64,000 nt of DNA, from positions 561 through 64,560 of the forward strand of contig CABJAV010000012.1 of the NCBI GenBank assembly GCA_902363675.1, read 5' to 3'. This DNA is from Lachnospiraceae bacterium (lineage in GTDB: Bacteria > Bacillota > Clostridia > Lachnospirales > Lachnospiraceae). This document shows, in pieces, positions 1-8,309 of the stretch. Position numbers and translations under genes: made by a program. The notes under the pieces were generated by a model. The model had not been told where the DNA came from and searched no databases. It was given only the letters and a program-made list of their open reading frames with translations. Position 1 is the stretch's first letter, and every line of letters begins with the position of its first letter.

Positions 1-383
1 ACCCGGAAATTCTCTATTTCTTTATCCTCGATAATTCCCTCTTTTTTTAAATCAACCACACTTCCAAGCGGAAGAATATCCTCAAACAGCCCTATCATAT
101 CTATAATGAGCTTTTGCATGGCTTCTTTCTTTAAAACAATTCCGCCATTATCGGTACGCAAAATATAAGTATTATCTTCTATTTCAAAATATACATTATT
201 TGCACTACGCTCACTTATTTCTTGTTCATGTTCTTCCAGAACATAAGCATATATTTTATATAAAAAGGAAATCTCCTGCATAAGAAGCTTTCCAAGTGTT
301 TTCAAATATTTTTTCTGATACTCTGCTATATCTGCAATCGCAATATATTTTTCCCACAAATTGTCCATTTTTTCTGCGTTCAT
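1..383 (-). CDS. Type VII locus accessory protein, partial (C-terminus off window)
   Basis: The gene is open from an ATG at 383 to the window edge (about 127 residues visible), so its end is missing. The visible part is mostly helical and charged, with no signal peptide. A segment near residue 105 (ILPLGSVVDLK) resembles the start of DUF4176, a domain often found in Gram-positive type VII/LXG loci, but the match is weak. It is the last visible gene of the effector locus, separated from the WXG100-like gene by a hairpin at 411-433. Its role is unknown. Confidence 0.55.
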   Translation of the reverse strand, partial: MNAEKMDNLWEKYIAIADIAEYQKKYLKTLGKLLMQEISFLYKIYAYVLEEHEQEISERSANNVYFEIEDNTYILRTDNGGIVLKKEAMQKLIIDMIGLFEDILPLGSVVDLKKEGIIEDKEIENFR

Positions 384-410
384 TCTAATTTTACCTTTTC
401 CTTTAAGAAA

Positions 411-433
411 GTGCCTGCATTATTCGCAGGCAC
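411..433 (-). terminator. Hairpin between WXG100-like gene and the next gene
   Basis: GTGCCTGC (411-418) and GCAGGCAC (426-433) form a perfect 8-bp stem with a 7-nt loop. On the minus strand it is followed by TTTCTT. It is a partial terminator or processing site that could lower expression of the last visible gene. Confidence 0.55.
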
Positions 434-464
434 CTCTTGTTTTTATTCCCTTACTGTTTGCGGT

Positions 465-749
465 CTAGTTTCCTGCAAGTTTCTCATCAATTTCAATAAT
501 CTTCTTCATGCACTTGTCGATATAATCATTGAAACTCTCTACTGCTTCCGGAACTGTAGTTGTCAGAAGTGTTTTATACTCATCCTCATAAGTTGAAGAT
601 GCTTTGTCATAAGCTGCACCCTCCCAATAATCCGGAAGTTCATTCATAGTGTCATCAATCGTTTTTGCAGCACTGTTCAGTTCCTTAACTGCGGATTTGA
701 TTTTCTTCACACATCCTTCAATTCCAGTTCTTTCCACTCTTGTTGCCAT
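465..749 (-). CDS. WXG100-like small type VII secreted/partner protein
   Basis: This 94-residue helical protein carries a W-E-G turn at residues 42-44 (YWEG) between two predicted helices, the hallmark of the WXG100/ESAT-6 fold. It has no signal peptide, as expected for a type VII substrate or effector chaperone. I chose ATG 749, not the longer open frame to 872, because AAAGGAG lies 8 nt upstream and the extension has no RBS. It is the last gene before the 411-433 hairpin, in line with the effector genes. It may pair with the LXG-like effector or be secreted by itself. No secretion ATPase (EssC) is in the window. Confidence 0.75.
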   Translation of the reverse strand: MATRVERTGIEGCVKKIKSAVKELNSAAKTIDDTMNELPDYWEGAAYDKASSTYEDEYKTLLTTTVPEAVESFNDYIDKCMKKIIEIDEKLAGN

Positions 750-819
750 AATACTATTTCTCCTTTCAAAATTAAAAAATATATGTAAAACCATTATTAT
801 GGTATTTACCAAAATTGTA

Positions 820-1161
820 TTAAAGATTATGCAATTCCTGCTGAACGTTTCGCTGCTTTTTTGATATTTCATCCATGCTTTTGCACATCTCTTCTTTAAA
901 AATTTCCCTGAACTCGCCCAGCTTTTTACTTAATGATTGCAAATTTGACTCTTGCTCCTCTAATAATTGCATGATTCCGAAATCTTTACTTCCGCATGCC
1001 TCTTTTGCATTTTCTATATATCTCTTTGATTGTGCTAATCTATATTCTTCTTCTTGCTCTAACCGATCCAATTTCTTCTCTTTTCTTTCCCATTCATTTC
1101 TCTCATCTTCTAATTTCTGATAATATTCCCGCATTTTTTTTGCATTTTCATCTTTGTTCAT
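820..1161 (-). CDS. Coiled-coil LXG-accessory protein (DUF3958/Lap2-like)
   Basis: This 113-residue protein is strongly charged with few hydrophobic stretches and reads as one long coiled coil (residues 5-60) followed by a second helix. Small coiled-coil proteins of this size beside LXG effectors (DUF3958, Lap2-type) form helical complexes with the LXG domain. Assignment to that group is by size, composition and context only. Its ATG overlaps the stop of the upstream paralog by 4 nt (ATGA), so it is translationally coupled to the candidate immunity genes. Confidence 0.55.
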   Translation of the reverse strand: MNKDENAKKMREYYQKLEDERNEWERKEKKLDRLEQEEEYRLAQSKRYIENAKEACGSKDFGIMQLLEEQESNLQSLSKKLGEFREIFKEEMCKSMDEISKKQRNVQQELHNL

Positions 1162-1694
1162 TTCAACTCACTTCCATTCTCATTTGTTTCTCCTGTTATT
1201 TTTTCATATGCTGGATATACACTATTTTCCTCATTAATATATCGTCTATTGTCCCTTATTAATCTCATAATTTTTACGGCCTTTTGGGGATTGTCCATAA
1301 TCCATTCAGCCGTTATAGGATTTTCCTTGGAAAATCCATATTTTTTGAATAGCTCAACTGCCTCCTGCTCCGTGCTATATAATTCATTTGCTAATTCATA
1401 ACTCAATACGACTGCAACTTTCTCGGTATCCTCTGTCGGTTCTATCGTATAATTACTATAGTCTGGCCATTTTTCTTTATCTGGATCGTCCCACATCCAT
1501 TCCGGATTACTTTTTACATGGTAAAAAAATACCATTACATTCATTTCCGATGCGCTTAATTTATTTTTTGTAAAATATGCATCCTGTTTCTTTCTTTGCT
1601 GGTCCTCATAATATTTGCAGCCCCATATCGAGCCAATCACCAAACCGACAAGGACAACTATACATACAACTCTTTTTAAAATATTTTTCCTCAT
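1158..1694 (-). CDS. Membrane-anchored paralog 1, candidate immunity protein
   Basis: The protein has 178 residues. Residues 7-25 form one hydrophobic segment after a Lys/Arg-rich start, so the rest probably lies outside the membrane. The soluble part carries the family core seen in four copies here: YYHVKS-like, WPDYS-YTIEPTEDTEK, a Leu/Ala-rich helix, KYGFSKENPIT, and YPAYEKITGET. This is the most divergent copy: it lacks the LGDWVYP segment and the Ser/Thr/Glu-rich tail. I recognise no known family. Position after an LXG-like effector and tandem duplication suggest immunity; this is inference. It overlaps the next gene by 4 nt. Confidence 0.7.
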   Translation of the reverse strand: MRKNILKRVVCIVVLVGLVIGSIWGCKYYEDQQRKKQDAYFTKNKLSASEMNVMVFFYHVKSNPEWMWDDPDKEKWPDYSNYTIEPTEDTEKVAVVLSYELANELYSTEQEAVELFKKYGFSKENPITAEWIMDNPQKAVKIMRLIRDNRRYINEENSVYPAYEKITGETNENGSELK

Positions 1695-1697
1695 ACT

Positions 1698-2267
1698 CTA
1701 TTCTGTGCTTTCAACCTCATTTGATGTAGCATCCTCCGTGTTCTCAGACATGTCCTCTGTTTCTCCTGTTAATTTTTTATACGTTGGATATACCCAGTCT
1801 CCTAAACGATGGTATCGCCAGGCTCCATTAGCCATAAATTTCATGATATTTACCGCTTTCTTTGGATTATCCATGATCCACTCAACAGTTATTGGATTCT
1901 CCTTGGAAAACCCATATTTTTTATATTGCTCAACCGCCTTGGAATCAAAACTATACAACTCATTTGCAAGCGCATAATTCATTACGACAGCAATCTTTTC
2001 GGTGTCCTCTGTCGGTTCTATCGTGTAGTAACTATAGTCCGGCCAATCTTCTTCATCCATGTCCCACGGAAAGCAAGGAGTACTTTTCACATGATAATAG
2101 TCCACCATAATTCCCATTTCATATGCTGTTATCTTCTTGTCTGTAAAATATGCATCTTGTTTCTTTCTTTGCTGGTCCTCATAATATCTCCATCCACATA
2201 TTGCACCGATCACTAAACTAGCAAGAATAACTATACATACAACCCTTTTTAAAATACTTTTCTTCAT
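1698..2267 (-). CDS. Membrane-anchored paralog 2, candidate immunity protein
   Basis: This 189-residue member of the tandem family has an N-terminal membrane anchor (about residues 7-24). Its external domain contains the shared WPDYSYYTIEPTEDTEK, KYGFSKENPIT and LGDWVYPTY motifs, and the tail is acidic. It differs from copies 3 and 4 mainly in the anchor and in a CFPWDMDEED loop near residue 65, so variation is concentrated in short patches. It lies 3 nt from each neighbour, as in a tightly coupled operon. Probable immunity to an LXG effector, inferred from context. Confidence 0.7.
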   Translation of the reverse strand: MKKSILKRVVCIVILASLVIGAICGWRYYEDQQRKKQDAYFTDKKITAYEMGIMVDYYHVKSTPCFPWDMDEEDWPDYSYYTIEPTEDTEKIAVVMNYALANELYSFDSKAVEQYKKYGFSKENPITVEWIMDNPKKAVNIMKFMANGAWRYHRLGDWVYPTYKKLTGETEDMSENTEDATSNEVESTE

Positions 2268-2270
2268 ACT

Positions 2271-2843
2271 CTATTCTGTGCTTTCAACCTCGTTTGATGT
2301 AGCATCCTCCGTGCTTTCTGACATGTCCTCTGTTTCTCCTGTTAATTTTTCATATGTTGGATATACCCAGTCCCCTAAACGGTGATATTGCCAGGCTCCT
2401 CCTGCCGTAAATTTCATAATATTTACTGCTTTCTTTGGATTTTCCATGACCCACGCAACGGTTATTGGATTCTCCTCGGAAAAACCGTATTTCTTATATT
2501 GTTCGATTGCCTTTGCATCATAATCACTATCCAACTCATTTGCCAGAGAATAATTCAATACTGTCACCACTTTCTCGGTATCCTCTGTCGGCTCTATCGT
2601 GTAATAACTGTAGTCCGGCCATTTGTCTTCATCCATCTCCCACGGAAAGTTTGGAGTACTTTGCACATGATAATAATCCACCATAATTCTCATTTCGTAT
2701 GCCGTTATCTTCTTTTCCGTAAAATATGCTGACTGTTTCTTTCTCTGCTCATTTTCATAATATTTCCATCCATATATGGCACCAATTACTATGCCGGTCA
2801 GAATAACTACACATGCTGCCCTTTTTAAAATACGTTTCTTCAT
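2271..2843 (-). CDS. Membrane-anchored paralog 3, candidate immunity protein
   Basis: The protein has 190 residues. Its first 37 residues are identical to those of copy 4 (3563-4132), and it shares the same core and STEDATSNEVESTE-type tail. It begins 3 nt after the stop of the truncated effector copy, exactly as copy 4 follows the full effector, so effector end plus membrane protein looks like a duplicated unit. Differences from copy 4 cluster around residues 50-67 and 97-105. An immunity role is inferred. Confidence 0.7.
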   Translation of the reverse strand: MKKRILKRAACVVILTGIVIGAIYGWKYYENEQRKKQSAYFTEKKITAYEMRIMVDYYHVQSTPNFPWEMDEDKWPDYSYYTIEPTEDTEKVVTVLNYSLANELDSDYDAKAIEQYKKYGFSEENPITVAWVMENPKKAVNIMKFTAGGAWQYHRLGDWVYPTYEKLTGETEDMSESTEDATSNEVESTE

Positions 2844-2846
2844 ACT

Positions 2847-3529
2847 TTATTTTCCACCTTTTACCACATCATTATATGCCTTTTGCTTATCCGGATTATC
2901 ATCTATTTCATCTGTTATTTTTTGATATGTTTTATCCGGTTCCGCAAATATCTCATTCTCCGATATATCAAGTTCCAGATCACTATTAACCTGATTAATA
3001 ATATTCACTGTATCTTTCCCATGATTTGCCACAATCTCTATTTCTTCTGAATTTGCGGTATCATATTCTACAAAATTTACACTATAGCCAAAATCACTAT
3101 ACAATTTTGCCGATTTCACATCATCCAGTTGTTCCTTTACTATTTTCACATTTTCTTTTGTTTCTTCATAGTCCGTCGCAGTATCTATCACAAAAGATGT
3201 AACATCTCCTACTATCGGAATATATCCTATCGCTTTGCTCATTCCGGTTTTTCCGGCCTTTTTCGCATAAGATGCCAAACCTTCTGCTGCCTTGCCTATA
3301 GCTTCCCCTTTCGTCTCATCCAATACAAACTTGCCGCTTTCTTCTGCTACGGAATACCCGCCAAAGTATGTTGTCAGAATGGTTTCCGCATCTTCCTCAA
3401 TTTTTATATCAGGAGAATCTGCATATATATCTGCCCGAAAGGCTCCAATCTCCCGGACTGCCTGTAACACAGTAATACGCTGGAGCATATCATTTCTCTC
3501 TTTCTCCAGCGAATTGTATGTCTTTGATA
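2847..3529 (-). pseudogene. Truncated chimeric copy of the LXG-like effector C-terminus
   Basis: From ATG 3488 the frame encodes 213 residues matching residues 349-611 of the effector at 4136-5971, with 50 residues (384-433) missing in frame. Similarity to the effector begins around 3518. The DNA just upstream (about 3529-3559) is instead the first ten codons of the membrane-anchored paralog gene, in a different frame. The copy has lost the LXG-like region and its own translation start, though the C-terminal module remains open. It is either a decaying duplicate or an orphan effector tail kept with its own immunity-like gene (2271-2843). Confidence 0.8.
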
Positions 3530-3562
3530 TGCTGCCCTTTTTAAAATACGTTCCTTCATGCT

Positions 3563-4132
3563 CTATTCTTTGCTTTCAACCTCGTTTGATGCAGTATCCT
3601 CCGTGCTTTCTGACATGTCCTCTGTTTCTCCTGTTAATTTTTCATATGTTGGATATACCCAGTCCCCTAAATGCTGGTATCGCCAGGCTCCTCCTGCCAT
3701 AAATTTCATAATATTTACTGCTTTTTTTGGATTATCCATAATCCACGCAACGGTTATTGGATTCTCCTCGGAAAAACCGTATTTCTTATATTGTTCGATT
3801 GCCTTTGCATCATAAGTAAACAGCTCATTTGCAAGCGCATAGTTCATCACGACAGCAATCTTTTCAGTATCCTCTGTCGGTTCTATCGTGCAATAACTAT
3901 AGTCCGGCCATTTATCCTCATCCAAGTCCCACGGATATACCGGAGTACTTTTCACATGATAAAAATCCACCATAATTGCCATTTCATATGCCGTTATCTT
4001 CTTGTCTGTAAAATATGCTGGCTGTTTTTTTCTCTGCTCGTTTTCATAATATTTCCATCCATATATGGCACCAATTACTATGCCGGTCAGAATAACTACA
4101 CATGCTGCCCTTTTTAAAATACGTTTCTTCAT
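3563..4132 (-). CDS. Membrane-anchored paralog 4, candidate cognate immunity protein
   Basis: This 189-residue protein starts 3 nt after the full-length effector, which makes it the likely cognate immunity protein. Residues 7-25 form a membrane anchor followed by a charged linker and the family core (WPDYSYCTIEPTEDTEK, KYGFSEENPIT, LGDWVYPTYEKLTGE). A membrane-tethered external domain would suit an effector acting at the envelope. Three nt after its stop lies a second paralog start that is cut off after ten codons by the chimeric effector fragment. Confidence 0.75.
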   Translation of the reverse strand: MKKRILKRAACVVILTGIVIGAIYGWKYYENEQRKKQPAYFTDKKITAYEMAIMVDFYHVKSTPVYPWDLDEDKWPDYSYCTIEPTEDTEKIAVVMNYALANELFTYDAKAIEQYKKYGFSEENPITVAWIMDNPKKAVNIMKFMAGGAWRYQHLGDWVYPTYEKLTGETEDMSESTEDTASNEVESKE

Positions 4133-4135
4133 ACT

Positions 4136-5971
4136 TTATTTTCCACCTTCTATTGCATCATTATATGCCTTTTGCTTATCCGGATTATCACTTATTTCAT
4201 CTGTTATTTTTTGATATGTTTTATCTGGTTCCGCAAATATCTCATTCTCCGATATGTCAAGTTCCAGATCACTATTAACCTGATTAATAATATTGATCGT
4301 ATTTTCTCCATGATTTGCCACAATCTCTGTTTCTTTTGAACTGGCAGTATCATATTCTACGAAATTTACACTATACCCAAAATCCCGATACAATTTTGCC
4401 GATTTAATATTATCCAGTTGTTCCTTTACTATTTTCACATTATCTTTTGTTTCTTCATAATCAGCTGCAGTATCTATTGCAAAAAAAGCAACATCTCCTA
4501 CAATCGGAATATATCCTATCGCTTTGCTCATTCCGGTTTTTCCGGCCTTTTTCGCATAAGATGCCAAACCTTCCGCTGCCTTGCCTATAGCTTCCCCTTT
4601 CGTCTCATCCAATACAAACTTGCCGCTTTCTTCTGCTACGGAATACCCGCCAAAGTATGTTGTCAGAATGGTCTCCGCATTTTTAATACTTTCTGCATCC
4701 GCACTAGCTTTCTCCGTTGTATATTTTACTTTTATTGATGAGTCTGCCAGATTTGAAAATGTCGGTGCACTCTCTGACCCTATATTTCGATATTCTTTGA
4801 ATTTTATGGTCAGAGCCCTGCTTTCCGCATCTTCCTCAATTTTTATATCAGGAGAATCTGCATATATGTCTGCCCGAAAGACTCCAACCTCCCGGACTGC
4901 CTGTAACACAGTAATACGCTGGAGCATATCATTTCTTTTTTTCTCAAGCAAATCATATGCATCCTGGTTCTCATCCTTGTCTATTCCCTGCATTGCCTTT
5001 AATGTCACTTCGGATATAATACCGGCATAAGCCAATACCTGGTTCAACTTATCATTATTGGTCTTCCATTCCGAGTAATCTTCGTTGCACTGTCCCGCTG
5101 CCGGACCAAAGAGCTCATTATACCAAGGCATATCTACATCTTTTGTCTTGTCGATAAACAGGCTGAGAAAACGTGTCAAATCCTCCGCGTCCAGATTCAA
5201 ATATACAACAGACAATGCATAATATTCCTCCGCTGTAATCTCCGACGCATCCTTTCCAACGGTCTTTTCGATCTCATCCCAGTTTATGGTTGTATTTCCA
5301 GTACTGTCCGTTGGCATAAACCGGGTAAAATAACAGTTTTGCATACGCATACGCCAGGAATCACGCACACTTGTATCATAATTTCCATTCTTGTATGCTT
5401 TTTTCATATATTCAAGGCCTTCGCGCGCAATACTCCGCATACTTCCTACCGTAGTAAATAATTTTGCTGTCGCATTATCGATTGCATCATACTTTTCTTC
5501 TTTTTTCTTCCATGCCTCATATAGTAGCCCCTGCCCCAATGCCAAATCCAAATTTTTCTGCTCACATTGGGAATAATAATATTTTAAATAAAGGGTATCC
5601 TCATTCCGGGCGAGTTGTCTGTATTCTTCTGCTGCATCTTCATAGCTTTCTTTTTGGCGCAATGCCTCTCTTTGCTGTTCCAATATTTTTGCACCGTCAA
5701 GTTCCTCATCCCCTACCGAACCGGATAATGTATTAAAATCTGAAATATCAGAGCAGTTGGCCGCCCGCATCGTGCGCAAGATCATCGAATAATCTTCCAT
5801 TTGAATCCGGACATTTTCAAATGCCTGTCCCTGTAACTCTGAATTATTCAGGAAATCTTTAACAGCTGTCTCTGCAGCTAATATCTCATCATTATTGCTC
5901 TTTAATTTTTTGCTTGCCCCAGTGCAACTCTTCTTGATTGCTTCCGGGTCCAAATATGAATTCTCGTTCAT
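4136..5971 (-). CDS. LXG-like type VII secreted effector (polymorphic toxin candidate)
   Basis: The protein has 611 residues and no signal peptide. Residues 1-230 are helical and charged, as in an LXG/WXG-like targeting region, and 240-370 continue helical. A Gly/Ala-rich amphipathic stretch at 455-503 contains spaced glycines (G459, G463, G468, G477, G480, G486) and a YIPIVGD turn. That resembles glycine-zipper segments of pore-forming LXG toxins, but I recognise no named toxin domain and no catalytic motif. It follows a small partner gene (6009-6281) and precedes the immunity candidates. The target is unknown; a membrane target is only suggested by the glycine-rich stretch and by membrane-anchored neighbours. 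Confidence 0.7.
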   Translation of the reverse strand: MNENSYLDPEAIKKSCTGASKKLKSNNDEILAAETAVKDFLNNSELQGQAFENVRIQMEDYSMILRTMRAANCSDISDFNTLSGSVGDEELDGAKILEQQREALRQKESYEDAAEEYRQLARNEDTLYLKYYYSQCEQKNLDLALGQGLLYEAWKKKEEKYDAIDNATAKLFTTVGSMRSIAREGLEYMKKAYKNGNYDTSVRDSWRMRMQNCYFTRFMPTDSTGNTTINWDEIEKTVGKDASEITAEEYYALSVVYLNLDAEDLTRFLSLFIDKTKDVDMPWYNELFGPAAGQCNEDYSEWKTNNDKLNQVLAYAGIISEVTLKAMQGIDKDENQDAYDLLEKKRNDMLQRITVLQAVREVGVFRADIYADSPDIKIEEDAESRALTIKFKEYRNIGSESAPTFSNLADSSIKVKYTTEKASADAESIKNAETILTTYFGGYSVAEESGKFVLDETKGEAIGKAAEGLASYAKKAGKTGMSKAIGYIPIVGDVAFFAIDTAADYEETKDNVKIVKEQLDNIKSAKLYRDFGYSVNFVEYDTASSKETEIVANHGENTINIINQVNSDLELDISENEIFAEPDKTYQKITDEISDNPDKQKAYNDAIEGGK

Positions 5972-6008
5972 TTCGCCTCCTGTATGTCTTCTGTCTTATG
6001 TATCACCT

Positions 6009-6281
6009 TTACTCATTAATACACGCATCACTGAGCGATTGTTCAATTACCTGAAACATATTCGCCATGTTTTCAATCTTCTTTGCATCCCCTGCTAATG
6101 TCTCTCCGAGTAATTCCATTAAATTCTGAGATTTATTAAAAGAAATTCTGCATGCACTATTTGCCTTAATGGTTGTCTTTGTATCTTCCGGATCCATCTC
6201 TTCTGCTACACATGCTTCTGCCGCATCTGTCAACCCCTGTACATTTTCCTTAATTTCATCATAGTCTATTTTAATACTCAA
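6009..6281 (-). CDS. Small helical LXG partner protein (TIGR04197/Lap1-like), TTG start
   Basis: This 90-residue all-helical protein opens the effector operon. Size, position just before an LXG-like gene and the pattern of two helices around a central polar stretch fit the Lap1/TIGR04197 group, which bind LXG domains and promote export. The start is TTG at 6281: GGAGGAG lies 5 nt upstream and there is no ATG in frame nearby. The promoter at 6317-6345 lies directly upstream. Family assignment is tentative. Confidence 0.6.
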   Translation of the reverse strand: MSIKIDYDEIKENVQGLTDAAEACVAEEMDPEDTKTTIKANSACRISFNKSQNLMELLGETLAGDAKKIENMANMFQVIEQSLSDACINE

Positions 6282-6316
6282 CGTTTCTCCTCCATAAATT
6301 AATAATCCTGTTTTAA

Positions 6317-6345
6317 ACTATAGTTATTTTGTTAACTTTCGTCAA
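6317..6345 (-). promoter_or_regulatory. Sigma-A promoter of the type VII effector operon
   Basis: On the minus strand a TTGACG -35 (6345-6340) and TATAGT -10 (6322-6317) are separated by exactly 17 bp, about 35 bp before the TTG start of the first gene. It probably drives all genes down to the window edge. Confidence 0.8.
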
Positions 6346-6391
6346 TTGTACCTTAGTCCTAATTTTGAACAAAAATATTCTAAAATAATTT

Positions 6392-6423
6392 CAAAAAAAA
6401 ATCCGTGGCATATGCCACGGATT
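6392..6423 (-). terminator. Intrinsic terminator after murA
   Basis: A perfect palindrome at 6400-6423 (AATCCGTGGCAT and its complement) is followed on the minus strand by nine T residues. It ends the prsA-aroK-murA transcript and insulates the effector operon. Confidence 0.9.
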
Positions 6424-6449
6424 CAATCACGTTTTAATTTCTTTTTCTT

Positions 6450-7742
6450 TTATGAAACTTTCAATATAAACTTTTGAATTTCTTTTTCGTCGGACACTTT
6501 CTCAATCTGTGCACCTACTCCTCTGAGTTTGCGCTCCAGTTCCTCGTATCCTCGTTCAATATAATAAATATCATCAATCACTGTAATACCTTCTGCGACA
6601 AGTCCGGCAATCACTAATGCTGCTCCGGCACGCAGATCCGGTGCATTCACACGCGCTCCGGTATAACGGGATACGCCACGGATGATGGCAATGTTTCCTT
6701 CTACCTGAATGTCGGCTCCCATTCGAGTCAGCTCATCCACATACTTGAAACGATTCTCAAAGATGCTTTCTGTCACAGTACTGGTTCCCTCGGCAATTCC
6801 AAGAATGACTGCCATCTGTGGCTGCATATCTGTCGGAAATCCAGGATAGGCGAGTGTTGTCACCTGTGTATGACGCAACTTTCCATCGGAAATGATACGA
6901 ACCGCATCGTCGAACTCTTCTACCTTGCATCCAGCCTCGACCAGCTTTGCTGTGGTTGCTTCCAAATGCTTCGGAATGACATTTTTTACAAGTACATCAC
7001 CGCCTGTTGCTGCAACTGCAAACATGAAAGTACCTGCCTCGATCTGATCCGGAATAATAGAATATTCTGTCTTGTGAAGTTTCTCCACTCCCACAATTCG
7101 AATCACATCCGTTCCTGCTCCACGAATGTTTGCGCCCATACTGTTCAGAAAGTTTGCCACATCAACGACATGCGGTTCTTTCGCCGCATTCTCAATGACA
7201 GTCTTTCCCTCAGCCATCGCTGCCGCCATCATAATATTGATAGTTGCACCAACGGATACTTTATCCATATAAATATGTGTTCCGCTCAGGCGTTCTGCCT
7301 CTGCAATTACAAGTCCGTGGGCAATGTCAACCGTTGCGCCCATGGCACGGAATCCCTTGATATGCAAGTCGATCGGACGGCTTCCAATATCACATCCACC
7401 CGGAAGTGCAACTTCTGCCTTTTTATATTTTCCAAGTAATGCACCGATCAGATAATACGATGCGCGAATGCGACGGATAAACTCATTGTCCACACTCACG
7501 TCACGTATAAATGAACCATTGATTTTTACTTTGTGTGCATCGACACGTTCTACTTTTGCGCCAATTTCTTCGATTGCCTGTAATAAAACATTAATGTCCC
7601 GTACATTTGGCAAATTTTCTATCGTAACGGTCTCATCCGTCATAATTGATGCTGCAAGAATCGCAAGAGCCGCATTCTTCGCTCCACCAATCTCAATTTC
7701 ACCATTCAGTCTGTTTCCGCCTTTGATCACGTACTGTTCCAT
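6450..7742 (-). CDS. murA: UDP-N-acetylglucosamine 1-carboxyvinyltransferase
   Basis: Cytoplasmic enzyme that transfers enolpyruvate from PEP to UDP-GlcNAc, the first committed step of peptidoglycan synthesis. The 430-residue length is normal. Lys22 in GGAKNAAL and the catalytic Cys117 in [14 protein letters not shown] are present, so this is the fosfomycin-sensitive Cys type. It lies downstream of aroK and is followed by a strong terminator. Firmicutes often carry two MurA paralogs, so this may be one of two. Confidence 0.97.
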   Translation of the reverse strand: MEQYVIKGGNRLNGEIEIGGAKNAALAILAASIMTDETVTIENLPNVRDINVLLQAIEEIGAKVERVDAHKVKINGSFIRDVSVDNEFIRRIRASYYLIGALLGKYKKAEVALPGGCDIGSRPIDLHIKGFRAMGATVDIAHGLVIAEAERLSGTHIYMDKVSVGATINIMMAAAMAEGKTVIENAAKEPHVVDVANFLNSMGANIRGAGTDVIRIVGVEKLHKTEYSIIPDQIEAGTFMFAVAATGGDVLVKNVIPKHLEATTAKLVEAGCKVEEFDDAVRIISDGKLRHTQVTTLAYPGFPTDMQPQMAVILGIAEGTSTVTESIFENRFKYVDELTRMGADIQVEGNIAIIRGVSRYTGARVNAPDLRAGAALVIAGLVAEGITVIDDIYYIERGYEELERKLRGVGAQIEKVSDEKEIQKFILKVS

Positions 7743-7778
7743 ATCTCACCTCAAAAATGAAATGCCCCTACTAATATA

Positions 7779-8309
7779 CTATTCGTTACTTTTGCGATTG
7801 TTATTCATTAATTCCAGTTTCTCAATAATTTGTTCTACTGTCTGTTCCACATTCAGTCCTTCTTCGGATATCCGGATATCTGCATACTGCTCATATAACG
7901 GGGTGCGCTCTAAAAACAGGTCATGAAGATCCTGACCCTCTTTTAAAACAACTCCACGCCCCTTTATATCAGCAAGGCGTTTCTCCAAAGCAGCATATGG
8001 TACTTCCAGATACAGGATCGTACCGATCTCTGCAAGGTGTTCCATGGCTTCTTTGCCATATACAACGCTGCCCCCCGTCGCAATAATTGCATGATGTGCT
8101 TCTATTGACGCATTCACACGATTCTCAACTTCAATAAATCCATCTGTGCCATCCTGGGCAATAATTTCACGTAAAAGTCTGCCTTCCTGCTCCTGAATCA
8201 CCAGATCCGCATCTACAAACTGATATCCCAATACCTTGGCAAGGATAACGCCGACGGTGCTTTTACCCACCCCCGGCATTCCAATTAACACAATATTATC
8301 TTTCAACAT
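7779..8309 (-). CDS. aroK: Shikimate kinase
   Basis: Phosphorylates shikimate with ATP in the aromatic amino-acid pathway. The 176-residue protein has a P-loop GMPGVGKST at 10-18, the FVDAD shikimate-binding Asp near residue 34, and the ATGGSVV Gly-rich motif. Its ATG shares one base with the stop of the upstream lipoprotein gene (TAATG), so translation is coupled. No other aromatic-pathway gene is nearby. Confidence 0.95.
   Translation of the reverse strand: MLKDNIVLIGMPGVGKSTVGVILAKVLGYQFVDADLVIQEQEGRLLREIIAQDGTDGFIEVENRVNASIEAHHAIIATGGSVVYGKEAMEHLAEIGTILYLEVPYAALEKRLADIKGRGVVLKEGQDLHDLFLERTPLYEQYADIRISEEGLNVEQTVEQIIEKLELMNNNRKSNE

Noticed and set aside
750..872. N-terminal extension of the WXG100-like protein to 872
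   Set aside because: It overlaps the 3' end of the coiled-coil gene and has no RBS, whereas the ATG at 749 has AAAGGAG.
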